The translations under genes were made by a program, and so were the position numbers. The notes under the pieces are model-generated. The model did not search any database. It saw only the letters and a program-made list of their open reading frames with translations, and was not told where the DNA came from. From Pseudomonadota bacterium (lineage in GTDB: Bacteria > Pseudomonadota > Alphaproteobacteria > Azospirillales > Azospirillaceae), in the NCBI GenBank assembly GCA_023423695.1, contig JAFAFA010000013.1, positions 124,001-188,000 of the forward strand: a stretch of 64,000 nt of DNA, given 5' to 3'. This document shows, in pieces, positions 7,237 through 16,640 of the stretch. The stretch's first letter is position 1. Every line of letters starts with the position of its first letter.

Positions 7237-7956
7237 ATGCTCGACCTGCTCGCAGACCCGAATGTCTGGGCCAGCCTTCTGACGTTGACCGCGTTGGAAA
7301 TCGTGCTGGGCATCGACAACATCATCTTCATCTCGATCATGGCGTCGAAGCTGCCGCCCGAACAGCAGCAACGCGCCCGTCAGATCGGTCTGGCGCTGGC
7401 ACTGCTGACCCGTCTTGCCCTGCTCGCCTCCATCGCCTGGGTGGCTCAGCTGACCCAGCCGCTGTTCACCGTCGCCGGATGGGACGTGTCGGGGCGCGAC
7501 CTGATCCTGGTGCTGGGCGGCCTGTTCCTGCTGGCCAAGGGCACGCTGGAGATCCACCACACGGTCGAAGGCCATGAGGAGGGGGGCACCGCGCCGAAGC
7601 ACGCCACCTTCACCTCGGTCGTCGTCCAGATCATGTTCCTGGACATCGTCTTCTCGCTCGACAGCGTCATCACCGCCGTCGGCATGTCCGACCATCTGCC
7701 GGTGATGGTCGCGGCCGTCGTCATCGCCATGGCGGTGATGCTGTTCGCCTCCGGCCCGGTCGGCGACTTCGTCAACCGTCACGTCACGGTGAAGATGCTG
7801 GCGCTGTCCTTCCTGCTGCTGGTCGGCGTGGCGCTGGTGGCGGACGGCCTGGGCTTCCACATTCCCAAGGGCTACCTGTACTTCGCCATCGCCTTCTCCA
7901 CCCTGGTGGAGGCGCTGAACCTGCTGGCCAAGCGCAAGGCGACTGCCAAGCATTGA
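7237..7956 (+). CDS. TerC family integral membrane protein
   Basis: A 239-residue polytopic membrane protein of about seven helices with both TerC signatures: TALEIVLGIDNIIFISI near residue 20 and IMFLDIVFSLDSVITAVGM near residue 135; the acidic residues within these membrane helices (E, D in LGIDN and FSLDS) are thought to bind metal. Members such as Alx/MeeF/TerC export manganese or act with exported metalloproteins. The start at 7237 (MLDLLAD) follows GGAG at 7221; an upstream ATG at 7153 would add a non-family extension. I looked for the manganese yybP-ykoY riboswitch upstream and did not see it. Confidence 0.9.
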   Translation: MLDLLADPNVWASLLTLTALEIVLGIDNIIFISIMASKLPPEQQQRARQIGLALALLTRLALLASIAWVAQLTQPLFTVAGWDVSGRDLILVLGGLFLLAKGTLEIHHTVEGHEEGGTAPKHATFTSVVVQIMFLDIVFSLDSVITAVGMSDHLPVMVAAVVIAMAVMLFASGPVGDFVNRHVTVKMLALSFLLLVGVALVADGLGFHIPKGYLYFAIAFSTLVEALNLLAKRKATAKH

Positions 7957-7960
7957 GGGC

Positions 7961-7988
7961 GAGGGGGCGCCTGCCGCGGCGCCCCCTC
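7961..7988. terminator. GC-rich hairpin between convergent genes
   Basis: Perfect 11-base arms GAGGGGGCGCC and GGCGCCCCCTC around a 6-base loop, between the TerC stop and the CBS gene stop. There is no long T-run, so termination in either direction is inferred from position. Confidence 0.5.
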
Positions 7989-7993
7989 CTCCA

Positions 7994-8404
7994 TCACGCC
8001 TCGGCGCGGTCGGCCATCATGTGCTCGTAGGCGACCTTGAACAGGTCGCGGATCGACACGATGCCGACCGCGCGCTTGCCCTGGGTGATGGGCAGATGGC
8101 GGTAATGCTTGTCGTGCATCAGCTTCAGCGCATCGACCGCGTCGGCATCGGGCGGCAGGCTGTCGGGGTTGCGCGTCATCACCGCCCCCACCTCCACCGC
8201 CGACGGGTCGAGATCCTTCGACAGCACCTTGTTGTTCAGGTCGCGCTCGGTGACGATGCCGATCAGCGCGCCATGGTTCACCACCAGCACCGCGCCGATG
8301 TTCTTGTCGGCCATCATCTTCGACACCGTGGCGACGGAGGTATCCTCCGGCACCAAAATCAGTTCCTGCGCCTTCACGACGTCCGGAACCAGCTTGCGTT
8401 TCAT
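7994..8404 (-). CDS. tandem CBS domain protein
   Basis: A 136-residue protein made of two CBS domains: residues ~12-62 (VPEDTSVATVSKMMADKNIGAV ... LIGIVTERDL in outline) and ~75-130 (PDADAVDALKLMHDKHYRHLP and VGIVSIRDL in outline). A CBS pair forms a Bateman module that binds adenine nucleotides; stand-alone versions act as energy sensors or regulators of unknown partners. The start at 8404 (MKRKLV) has GGGGGAG upstream; a start at 8509 would add 35 non-conserved residues. It is convergent with TerC. Confidence 0.85.
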   Translation of the reverse strand: MKRKLVPDVVKAQELILVPEDTSVATVSKMMADKNIGAVLVVNHGALIGIVTERDLNNKVLSKDLDPSAVEVGAVMTRNPDSLPPDADAVDALKLMHDKHYRHLPITQGKRAVGIVSIRDLFKVAYEHMMADRAEA

Positions 8405-8522
8405 GGACTCCCCCGGGGTCTGGTTGTTGTGGACCAGACTGTAGCCAAAGCGGACGATGGGGGAGAACAACGGCATTGCTGCGGATGCGGCGCCGATTGT
8501 CGCAGGCAAACCTTATGAATAC

Positions 8523-9749
8523 TTACGAAGCATTGGGCGAAGCATTGGGAGCCGCCAGCGCCGGTCCCGCCGACGACCGCCGACCGGCGATCACCATGCC
8601 GGCCGCCAGCAGCACCGCGCCGAGCAGCACCGCGGCGGCGGCCCCCAGCAGCGCGGCGTTGAAGCTGCCGGTGTGCGTCACCACCAGCCCGGCGGGCAGC
8701 GGCCCGATGATCTGGCCCAGCCCATAGGCGGCGGTCAGCGCTCCCACCACCTTGGCCGAGGCGCCGGCCGACAGCTGCCGCCCCAAGGCGAAGGCCTGCG
8801 ATACGATGCCGACGAAGGTGCCGCCGAACAGCAGGGCGGAGATGACGGCCACGGTCGGCGAACCGGTCATCGGCAGCAGGATGGTGACGGCCTGCGTCAG
8901 GTGCGCCAGGATCAGCGACCACCAACTGCCGGTCCGCCGGGCGACCGCGGCCCAGAACACCCCGGCGCCGATCGCTCCCAGCCCGGCCACCATCCAGGCG
9001 GCCTCGCCCACCGCAGCGGTTCCGGGATCGGTCTTCAGGATCGACACCAGGAAGGTGGCCGACACGATGTAGCCGCCGCCTTCCAGGAAATAGGCCAGCG
9101 TCAGCAGCAGAAGCGGTGCCGACAGCCCGCCCGCCCGCGCGGCGGCGGTGCCCGCCGTCCCGGTCGCGGCGGCCTGCGGCTGCGGCGCCGGATCGCGCAC
9201 CCAGAGGCCGGGCAGCAGCCCCAGCACCGCGCAGATCGCCCCCAGCGCCAGCCAGTCGCCGGCCCAGCCCAGCCGCCCGCCGAACAGCGCCACGAACAGC
9301 CCCGACGAGGCGATGCCGAGCCCCACCCCGGTGTAGAGCCAGCCGGCGAAGCGTTCCCCACCCTGGCGGGACAGCGTGTCCAGCACCATGGCGATGCCCA
9401 GGATGAAGATGCCGGCGCTCGACAGCCCCGACAGGAAGCGCAGGACCAGCCAGACCGGCATCGCCTGCCCGGCATCGCCCAGGTCGAGCCCCATCGCCGC
9501 GGTGGTGACGACGCTGAGCAGCAGCGACAGCCGGAACACCGCGGTGCGCGTGGCACCGTGCGGCACCAGCCCCATCCCCAGCGCGCCGACGAAATATCCC
9601 AGATAGTTCAGTGAGGCGAGCAGCCCGGCCCCGTCAGCGCCCAGCCCGGTGGCCGCCTGCATCGCCGGCAGGATCGGGGTGAAGGCGAAGCGCGCAACCC
9701 CCATCGCGATGGCAAGCCCGATCACGCCGCCGACCAGCACCCGAACCAT
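8523..9749 (-). CDS. MFS transporter, YbfB/YjiJ family
   Basis: About 408 residues with twelve predicted hydrophobic helices. The opening VGGVIGLAIAMGVARFAFTPILP in outline (G-x-x-R-F-x-F-T-P-I-L-P) and the following SLNYLGYFVGAL are typical of the YbfB/YjiJ (MFS_4) group. Function is presumably proton-driven export or uptake of an unknown small molecule. The start at 9749 is preferred because GAGAGGG lies 8 bases upstream; 9782 lacks one. It is divergent from a LysR-type gene with 212 bases between, the usual arrangement of a LysR regulator and its target. Confidence 0.85.
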   Translation of the reverse strand: MVRVLVGGVIGLAIAMGVARFAFTPILPAMQAATGLGADGAGLLASLNYLGYFVGALGMGLVPHGATRTAVFRLSLLLSVVTTAAMGLDLGDAGQAMPVWLVLRFLSGLSSAGIFILGIAMVLDTLSRQGGERFAGWLYTGVGLGIASSGLFVALFGGRLGWAGDWLALGAICAVLGLLPGLWVRDPAPQPQAAATGTAGTAAARAGGLSAPLLLLTLAYFLEGGGYIVSATFLVSILKTDPGTAAVGEAAWMVAGLGAIGAGVFWAAVARRTGSWWSLILAHLTQAVTILLPMTGSPTVAVISALLFGGTFVGIVSQAFALGRQLSAGASAKVVGALTAAYGLGQIIGPLPAGLVVTHTGSFNAALLGAAAAVLLGAVLLAAGMVIAGRRSSAGPALAAPNASPNAS

Positions 9750-9961
9750 GATCCACGCCCTCTCGGTTTTCGGCCGGCTCATTTGACAGGAACGGTTCGG
9801 CAGATGCGGACCGTTTGACCAGCCGATTGATTTGATCGCCCATCATGGCTGCGGCTCCGCCCTCATTTCCAATGAATTGTTCTGATGATAAGCTCCACTT
9901 CCAGTGATGGGTGCCATGCGTCGGTATTGGGGCGTGGCGGCAGTGGGCAGGAGGCGTCGCG

Positions 9962-10894
9962 ATGGATCTCGCCGGTTTGCGGGTGGTGAAGGCGGTGGCC
10001 GATACCGGCAGCGTCAGCCGGGCCGCCGAGGCGCTGAACTGCGTGCAGTCCAACGTCACCGCGCGGGTCAAGCGGCTGGAAGAGGATTTGGGGGTCGACC
10101 TGTTCCTGCGCCTCAGCCGCGGGATGGAGCCGACGCCGGCCGGGCGCGTGCTGGCCGGCTATGCCGACCGTGTGCTGCGGCTGGTCGCCCAGGCCCGCGA
10201 CGCGGTGGCGGAGGCGGCCGGGCGCGGCGGGCGGCTGGCGGTGGGCAGCATGGAATCGACCGCCGCGGTGCGGCTGCCGCCGATCCTGGCCCGCTTCCAC
10301 CGCGACCATCCCGACGTGGAGCTGACCATCGCTCCCGGCCCGACCGAGACCCTGCTGGCCGAGGTGCTAGCCGGGCGGCTGGACGGCGCCTTCGTCGGCG
10401 GCGAGGTGGAGCATCCCGACCTGATGGCCCGGCGCATCTTCGACGAGGAGCTGGTGCTGGCCGAACCCGCCGCCGGGCTGACCACCGACAGCGCGCGGCG
10501 CACCCTGATCGTCTTCGGCCGCGCCTGCGCTTATCGCGGCCGGGCCGAGATGGCGATGCGCGAGGCCGGGCGCGTGCCCTTCCGCGTCATGGAATTCGGT
10601 GCGCTCGACGCCATCCTGGGCTGCGTCGGCGCCGGCATGGGGGTGACGGTGATGCCGCGGTCGGTGGTGGAGCGCGATCCCTGGCGCGAATTGCTGGCGG
10701 CCCGGCCGCTGCCAGACGCGCTGGCCCGCATGCCGACCCAGTTCGTCCGCCGTGCCGATTCCATCGAGACGGGCAGCCTGCGCGCCTTCCTGGCGGCAGT
10801 ATCGGACGGCGCCCCCGTAAATGATGCCATTGGTGGTGCGACAGGGTCGCCCACATCACGCGCGGGGTTGAACGGCTTGTCGGCGGCGTGCTAG
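9962..10894 (+). CDS. LysR-type transcriptional regulator
   Basis: A 310-residue regulator: N-terminal winged helix-turn-helix at ~1-60 (GSVSRAAEALNCVQSNVTAR) and a periplasmic-binding-protein-like effector domain from ~88 (RLAVGSMESTAAVRLPPIL). In outline it resembles the regulators of YbfB/YjiJ-type and other MFS exporters, with which it is divergently arranged here. The start at 9962 has AGGAGGCG eight bases upstream; the ATG at 9911 adds a non-family leader. The inducer is unknown. It probably binds the 9750-9961 interval and represses itself while activating the MFS gene. Confidence 0.88.
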   Translation: MDLAGLRVVKAVADTGSVSRAAEALNCVQSNVTARVKRLEEDLGVDLFLRLSRGMEPTPAGRVLAGYADRVLRLVAQARDAVAEAAGRGGRLAVGSMESTAAVRLPPILARFHRDHPDVELTIAPGPTETLLAEVLAGRLDGAFVGGEVEHPDLMARRIFDEELVLAEPAAGLTTDSARRTLIVFGRACAYRGRAEMAMREAGRVPFRVMEFGALDAILGCVGAGMGVTVMPRSVVERDPWRELLAARPLPDALARMPTQFVRRADSIETGSLRAFLAAVSDGAPVNDAIGGATGSPTSRAGLNGLSAAC

Positions 10895-10970
10895 GCAGGC
10901 GCGGGTTGGCCATCCGGCCCGGTGCCACGCGCGTGACCTTTTGGAAACGGCTTCGATCCGCCCGCAAGGA

Positions 10971-10996
10971 GCATCCTTTGGGATGCCCTTCGGGGC
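10971..10996 (+). other. tandem hairpins in the fdxA leader
   Basis: GCATCC-TTTG-GGATGC is followed at once by GCCC-TTCG-GGGC (sharing two bases), about 60-85 bases upstream of the fdxA start. The second has a stable UUCG tetraloop. There is no U-run, so it is more likely a leader structure or RNA-stability element than a terminator. Confidence 0.45.
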
Positions 10997-11054
10997 GATA
11001 GCGGAACAGAGACGCGCGGCCGACACCGCAGGCCGGAACAGCGGAGAAGAGATC

Positions 11055-11387
11055 ATGCCCTACGTCGTCACCGACGGCTGCATCAAGTGCAAGTACACCG
11101 ACTGCGTCGAAGTCTGCCCCGTGGATTGCTTCTACGAGGGTGAGAACATGCTGGTCATCCACCCGGACGAGTGCATCGACTGCGGCGTGTGCGAGCCGGA
11201 ATGCCCGGCCGAGGCGATCGTGCCGGACACCGACGACCGCGCGACCAAGTGGCTGGAGTTGAACCGCGACTATTCGGGCCAGTGGCCGAACATCACCCGC
11301 AAGAAGGACGCGCCGGCCGACGCCGACGAGTTCAAGGGTGTGGACGGCAAGTTCGAGAAGTTCTTCTCGCCCAAGGCGGGCGGCTGA
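11055..11387 (+). CDS. fdxA: seven-iron ferredoxin FdxA
   Basis: A 110-residue electron carrier with the FdI-type cysteine pattern: Cys9, Cys17 and Cys50 for the 3Fe-4S cluster, and Cys21, Cys40, Cys43 and Cys46 for the 4Fe-4S cluster, plus Cys12 and Cys25 as in Azotobacter FdI. The C-terminal ~50 residues (from TDDRATKWLELN) match the extension found in FdxA rather than in short 2[4Fe-4S] ferredoxins. Cytoplasmic low-potential electron transfer; the partner is not known. It is followed by carD, an adjacency common in alphaproteobacteria. Confidence 0.95.
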   Translation: MPYVVTDGCIKCKYTDCVEVCPVDCFYEGENMLVIHPDECIDCGVCEPECPAEAIVPDTDDRATKWLELNRDYSGQWPNITRKKDAPADADEFKGVDGKFEKFFSPKAGG

Positions 11388-11563
11388 GACCAGACCAGCG
11401 GATGCGGCCCGGCTTGCCGGACTTTCCCTCGGAGGGAAAACCCGTGACTCTTCCGAGTCGGGCCACATCAACCGATTGCACCCGCCGATGTTGCCATGCA
11501 AAATCGACGGGTCGGCCATGGCCGGGCGATGACGATTTCCGCCCGGGTGCTTGCGCGTTCCCT

Positions 11564-11592
11564 TTGTAACTCGGGCGTAACATCGCTATAAT
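11564..11592 (+). promoter_or_regulatory. sigma-70-type promoter of carD
   Basis: A perfect -10 TATAAT at 11587-11592 is preceded by TTGTAA at 11564-11569 with 17-base spacing. Transcription would start near 11599, leaving a leader of about 175 bases before carD. TATAAT is rare in this GC-rich DNA, which raises confidence. Confidence 0.7.
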
Positions 11593-11604
11593 GCGCGCCC
11601 GGAG

Positions 11605-11715
11605 CCGGCCTCCGCGCCATTGCCGGTTTTCCCTTCGTTCAAGGACCTGTGGCTTTTGTGATCGTCGTGGATGGGCCCCATCCCCACGGCGCCATAACTG
11701 TCCGGGGTCCTTTTT
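11605..11715 (+). other. structured carD leader with terminator-like helices
   Basis: Two stem elements lie between the promoter and carD. The first pairs CCGGC with GCCGG and is followed by TTTT (about 11605-11634). The second is branched: outer helix AAGGACC (11641-11647) with GGTCCTT (11706-11712) continuing into TTTTT, an inner TGGC/GCCA pair, and an apical CGTGG-ATGG hairpin (11666-11688). Each ends in a U-run, so the leader could be attenuated or yield a short RNA ending near 11715. This is a by-eye fold. Confidence 0.4.
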
Positions 11716-11773
11716 CGTCCCTTCCACCGGGACGGCAAAATGGCGTGATCGCGAGAAGTGAGAGCCAATCCAA

Positions 11774-12274
11774 ATGTCGAACAAGCTTGACTTCGAAGCC
11801 GGTGACTTCGTCGTTTATCCGGCTCATGGCGTCGGTCGGGTCGAAGGGATCGAGACCCACAGCATCGCCGGACTCGAGGTTCAACTCTACGCGATCACGT
11901 TCGAGAAAGAGCGGATGACGCTCAAGGTTCCCGTTACCAAGGCCCGCAACGCCGGCCTGCGCCGCCTATCCTCCAAGGACCGCATCAAGGTCGCGCTGGA
12001 GACTCTGCAGGGCCGTTCGCGCGTCCGCCGCACGATGTGGAGCCGCCGCGCCCAGGAGTATGAGGCCAAGATCAACTCCGGCGACCCGGTGTCCATCGCC
12101 GAGGTGGTGCGCGACCTGTACCGCGGCGCCGACCAGTCCGACCAGTCCTACAGCGAGCGCCAGATCTATCAGGCTGCCCTGGAGCGTCTGGCCCGCGAGC
12201 TGGCCGCCGTCGAGAAGATCGACGAGACCAAGGCGACGGAGCGTCTGGAGTCGGTGCTGTCCAAGGCGGCCTGA
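11774..12274 (+). CDS. carD: CarD family transcription factor
   Basis: A 166-residue protein with the CarD/CdnL arrangement: an RNA-polymerase-interaction domain at ~5-65 (FEAGDFVVYPAHGVGRVEGIE, a Tudor-like fold that binds the beta subunit) and a helical C-terminal domain from ~75 (RRTMWSRRAQEYEAKINSGD), whose conserved Trp near residue 86 wedges at the upstream edge of the -10 element. CarD stabilises open complexes, often at rRNA and housekeeping promoters. Its own promoter and a long structured leader precede it, and a strong terminator follows, so it is probably monocistronic. Confidence 0.95.
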   Translation: MSNKLDFEAGDFVVYPAHGVGRVEGIETHSIAGLEVQLYAITFEKERMTLKVPVTKARNAGLRRLSSKDRIKVALETLQGRSRVRRTMWSRRAQEYEAKINSGDPVSIAEVVRDLYRGADQSDQSYSERQIYQAALERLARELAAVEKIDETKATERLESVLSKAA

Positions 12275-12316
12275 CCCCGGACCGGGATACGTCCCGAAAA
12301 TCCGTCCGTGACACGA

Positions 12317-12364
12317 ACGGGCGCGCGGCTGCTACGTCAAGCCGCGCGCCCGTCTCGTTTTTTC
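12317..12364 (+). terminator. intrinsic terminator of carD
   Basis: Perfect 14-base arms ACGGGCGCGCGGCT and AGCCGCGCGCCCGT around a 9-base loop, followed by CTCGTTTTTTT. One of the clearest terminators in the window, 43 bases after the carD stop. Confidence 0.9.
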
Positions 12365-12486
12365 ACCTTTGTTTCGGCGGCATGACACGCCTAAACTCCC
12401 CGCCGCCTTCCGGTCCCGGCACTTGCCGGCACCACCGGACGGGCCGCTGACACCGGCTTCGCGAACGACGTCGAAGGGGATCGAGT

Positions 12487-13440
12487 TTGGGTCTGCCGCC
12501 GCGCCTTGGTCATCCCGCCCGCCATGCCGGGACCATCGTCGCCGCCGTCGAGGACGACAGCCGCTTCGCGTCGCTCGGCCGTCCGCGCCGCGTCTGGGCC
12601 ATCGGCGCGATCCATGCCCAGCCCGACCGGCTGGACGTGATCCACCACGCCATCGCCCAGCGCTTCCGCCCCGGCGACCGGCTGGTCTATCTCGGCAACA
12701 TGATCGGCTTCGGCGACCGGGTGGTGGAGACCATCGACCGCCTGCTGGCCTTCCGCATCGCGCTGCTGGCGATGCCGGGCATGATCGCCTCGGACATCGT
12801 CTACCTCCGCGGCCAGCAGGAGGAGATGTGGCAGAAGTTGCAGCAACTCCACTTCGCTCCCGATCCCCGCACCGTCCTTGACTGGATGCTGCGCCAGGGG
12901 GTGGCCCCGACGCTGGCCGCCTATGGCGGCAACCTGGAGGCGGGCATGGCGGCGGCGCGCGGTGGCGCCGTGATGCTCGGCCGCTGGACGCGCGAACTGC
13001 GCCAGTCGATGGCCGCCCATCCCGGCCACGAGGCCCTGTTCAACGCCCTGCGCCGTGCCGCCTACACCGGCGGCCCGGTCGGAAGCCCGGTCTCCGGCGA
13101 CGGGCCGGATGACGGCCCCCCCGGCCCCGACAGCCGGAGCGCCGGCAGCCGGGGCGGCAGCCTGCTTCTGGTCAGCGCCGGCATCGACCCGCGGCGTCCG
13201 CTGACCGGCCAGGGCGATGCCTTCTGGTGGGGCGGCGCCGCCTTCGCCCGGCTGGACCAGCCTTATGGCGGATTCCGCCGCCTCGTGCGCGGCTACAATC
13301 CGCTCTGGTCGCCAGAAGACCCAAGCGTGGACATCGGCCATGTGACGGTGACGCTGGACGGCGGCTGCGGCCGTGGTGGGCACCTCGTCTGCGCCTGCCT
13401 CGATTCTTTCGGCGAGATGCTGGACCTTTTCCAGGTGTGA
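12487..13440 (+). CDS. PPP-phosphatase-like protein lacking metal ligands
   Basis: A 317-residue protein following the order of blocks of bacterial PPP serine/threonine phosphatases, but with the metal-binding residues replaced. GDIHG is GAIHA (40-44, Asp to Ala41); GDYIDRG is GNMIGFG (70-76, Asp to Asn71 and Gly74); RGNHE is RGQQE (108-112, Asn/His to Gln110/Gln111); and the later V-H-A-G is VSAG (His to Ser230). The surrounding core (GDRLVYLG, AGIDPRRPL, FWWGG) is kept, so the fold is probably intact and catalysis lost. It may act as a pseudoenzyme or scaffold. The TTG start at 12487 has AAGGGG eight bases upstream. It lies between carD and rpoH. Confidence 0.75.
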   Translation: MGLPPRLGHPARHAGTIVAAVEDDSRFASLGRPRRVWAIGAIHAQPDRLDVIHHAIAQRFRPGDRLVYLGNMIGFGDRVVETIDRLLAFRIALLAMPGMIASDIVYLRGQQEEMWQKLQQLHFAPDPRTVLDWMLRQGVAPTLAAYGGNLEAGMAAARGGAVMLGRWTRELRQSMAAHPGHEALFNALRRAAYTGGPVGSPVSGDGPDDGPPGPDSRSAGSRGGSLLLVSAGIDPRRPLTGQGDAFWWGGAAFARLDQPYGGFRRLVRGYNPLWSPEDPSVDIGHVTVTLDGGCGRGGHLVCACLDSFGEMLDLFQV

Positions 13441-13718
13441 CCCACCCTTAAGCCCAGACCTTCCGCCCCTCCCTCTTGCCCCCGCATACCGCTCGCGCCA
13501 TCCTCCGGAACGCCATGGAACAGGCCTCCGGCAAAAATCGTCCATCCCTTGTGATCCGTTGTTCCTACACCTGCGTATGAGTCCGCAACAGGGCGCGCTC
13601 ATGCTTGTTGTCTAACCCGACGGCATCGACCAGGGGCAGGCGGCAAAGCGGCGAAGACCCGAAAGTACGGGGATATGCGAAGGAACACGATGCCGCCCAG
13701 ACGGGAAGGAAGGGACGG

Positions 13719-14615
<897 letters not shown>

Positions 14616-14632
14616 GGTCCCAGCGTCGGTTG

Positions 14633-14738
14633 TCCCCACCCCGCCCCTCCCCCGCTGGGCGGGGGAGGGTGTCAGGACCTTTGCGAAAGGGCGGCGGAGT
14701 TCCCTCCCCCGCCCAGCGGGGGAGGGTTAGGGTGGGGG
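14633..14738. repeat. palindromic intergenic repeat (REP-like)
   Basis: Nested inverted repeats downstream of rpoH: outer CCCCACCCC with GGGTGGGG, and two inner palindromes CCCTCCCCCGCTGGGCGGGG and its counterpart around 14702-14726. The left and right halves are reverse complements around a short centre (GTGTCAGGACC to GGCGGAG). Elements of this composition are dispersed in Azospirillum-type genomes and can act as terminators or mobile miniature repeats. Only one copy is in the window. Confidence 0.7.
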
Positions 14739-14764
14739 TCTAACTCCCCCACCCCATCAACACA

Positions 14765-16369
14765 TCAATGCCGGAAGTGCCGCATTCCGGTCAGCACCAT
14801 CGCCAGACCCTTCTCGTCCGCGGCGGCGATCACGTCGTTGTCGCGGATCGAGCCGCCCGGCTGGATCACCGCCGTCACACCCGCTTCCGCGGCGGCCAGC
14901 AGGCCGTCGGCGAACGGGAAGAAGGCGTCCGACGCGACGACCGAGCCCTTGGTCAGCGGCTCCGGCAGGCCGGCGGCCTTGGCGGCTTCGGCCGACTTGA
15001 TGGCGGCGATGCGGGCACTGTCGACGCGGCTCATCTGGCCGGCGCCGACGCCGACGGTGGCACCGTTCTTGGCATAGACGATGGCGTTCGACTTCACGTG
15101 CTTGGCGACGCGGAAGGCGAACAGCAGGTCGGCCAGCTCCTGTTCGGTCGGCGCGCGCTTGGTGACGACCTTCAGCTCGGCCGGGTTGATGCGGCCGCTG
15201 TCGCGGTTCTGCAGCAGGAAGCCGCCCGACAGCTGCTTGATCATCATGCCGGGCTCGGCCGGGTTCGGCACGTCCTTGGTCAGCAGCACGCGCAGGTTCT
15301 TCTTGGTCGCCAGCAGCGCGCGGGCGGCCTCGTCGGCGTCGGGGGCGATCACCACCTCGGCGAACAGCTTGGAGATTTCCTCCGCCGTCTCGGCGTCCAG
15401 GCTGCGGTTGACGGCGATGATGCCGCCGAAGGCGCTGACCGGATCGCACAGCAGGGCCGAGCGATAGGCCTCCAGCAGGTTGGAGCCTTGCGCCACGCCG
15501 CAGGGGTTGGCGTGCTTGATGATGGCGACGGCCGGCTGCTCGAACTCCGCCACCAGCTCGAAGGCGGCGTCGGTGTCGTTCAGGTTGTTGTAGGACAGCT
15601 CCTTGCCCTGCAGCTGCACGGCGGTGGCGACGCCCGGACGCTTCTCGCCGGTGACGTAGAAGGCCGCCTGCTGGTGCGGGTTCTCGCCATAGCGCAGGGT
15701 CTGGGCCAGGGCGCCCGACAGGGTGGTGCGCGGCGGGAAGGTCTCGCCCAGCTGGCCGGCCAGCCAGGTGGAGATGGCGGCGTCGTAGGCGGCGGTGCGG
15801 GCATAGGCGCGCTGGGCCAGCTTGCGGCGCAGGGCCAGCGTGACGCAGCCGTCATGGGTCGCCAGCTCGTCCATCACCGCCTCGTAGTCGGACGGCTCGG
15901 TGACGATGGCGACGAAATCGTGGTTCTTGGCGGCGGCGCGGATCATGGCCGGCCCGCCGATGTCGATGTTCTCGACGCAGTCGTCATAGGCCGCGCCCTT
16001 GGCGACCGTCGCCTCGAACGGATAGAGGTTGACCACCACCAGATCGATGCCGGGGATGTCATGCTGGGCCATCGCGTCGGCATGGATGTCGCGGCGGGCC
16101 AGGATGCCGCCATGGACGCGCGGATGCAGCGTCTTGACGCGGCCGTCCATGATCTCCGGGAAGCCGGTGTGGTCGGAGACCTCCTTGACCGGCACGCCGG
16201 CCTCGGCCAAGCGCTGGGCCGAACCGCCGGTCGACAGGATTTCGACGCCGCGGGCGGCGAGCGCCTTGCCCAGCTCCACCAGACCGGCCTTGTCGGACAC
16301 GGAAATCAGGGCGCGGGCGATGCGGACCTTGTCGGGGGCGGGGGCGTGGTTGGCTTTGGGCGGGCTCAT
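14765..16369 (-). CDS. purH: bifunctional AICAR transformylase / IMP cyclohydrolase
   Basis: A 534-residue enzyme catalysing the last two steps of purine synthesis: formylation of AICAR by 10-formyl-tetrahydrofolate and closure of FAICAR to IMP. The N-terminal MGS-like IMP cyclohydrolase domain begins ALISVSDKAGLVELGKAL with STGGSAQRL and GRVKTLHPRVHGGIL. The transformylase domain follows (LRYGENPHQQAAFY, KHANPCGVA, and the C-terminal RDNDVIAAADEKG). Length matches the family (~525-535). The start at 16369 is chosen over 16462, which adds 31 unrelated residues; AGGA lies upstream. The heparinase-like gene and rsmB lie upstream on the same strand, an arrangement seen in other alphaproteobacteria. 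Confidence 0.96.
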   Translation of the reverse strand: MSPPKANHAPAPDKVRIARALISVSDKAGLVELGKALAARGVEILSTGGSAQRLAEAGVPVKEVSDHTGFPEIMDGRVKTLHPRVHGGILARRDIHADAMAQHDIPGIDLVVVNLYPFEATVAKGAAYDDCVENIDIGGPAMIRAAAKNHDFVAIVTEPSDYEAVMDELATHDGCVTLALRRKLAQRAYARTAAYDAAISTWLAGQLGETFPPRTTLSGALAQTLRYGENPHQQAAFYVTGEKRPGVATAVQLQGKELSYNNLNDTDAAFELVAEFEQPAVAIIKHANPCGVAQGSNLLEAYRSALLCDPVSAFGGIIAVNRSLDAETAEEISKLFAEVVIAPDADEAARALLATKKNLRVLLTKDVPNPAEPGMMIKQLSGGFLLQNRDSGRINPAELKVVTKRAPTEQELADLLFAFRVAKHVKSNAIVYAKNGATVGVGAGQMSRVDSARIAAIKSAEAAKAAGLPEPLTKGSVVASDAFFPFADGLLAAAEAGVTAVIQPGGSIRDNDVIAAADEKGLAMVLTGMRHFRH

Positions 16370-16640
16370 GGCGTCATCCTGATCGCTGCGGGTGTTGCGC
16401 AAGGCCGCAGGCAACCGGGGAGACCCGGACAAGCACGGAAGAAGAAAAGCACGGACGGCCACGGAAATGCCGCTCAGCTGTGCTTACCCCTGCCCGCCCC
16501 CGGCGGTGCCGGCCCGGACGGACATGGATAAGCACGGCGTGAAGAGTCCCGTGGTCGCCCGTGCCCCAAATCCCGTGTTCATCCGTGTTTCCACGCCCCT
16601 TCCGAACGGAATAGGCCCGGCCACCGCGGATGGGCGCGAT

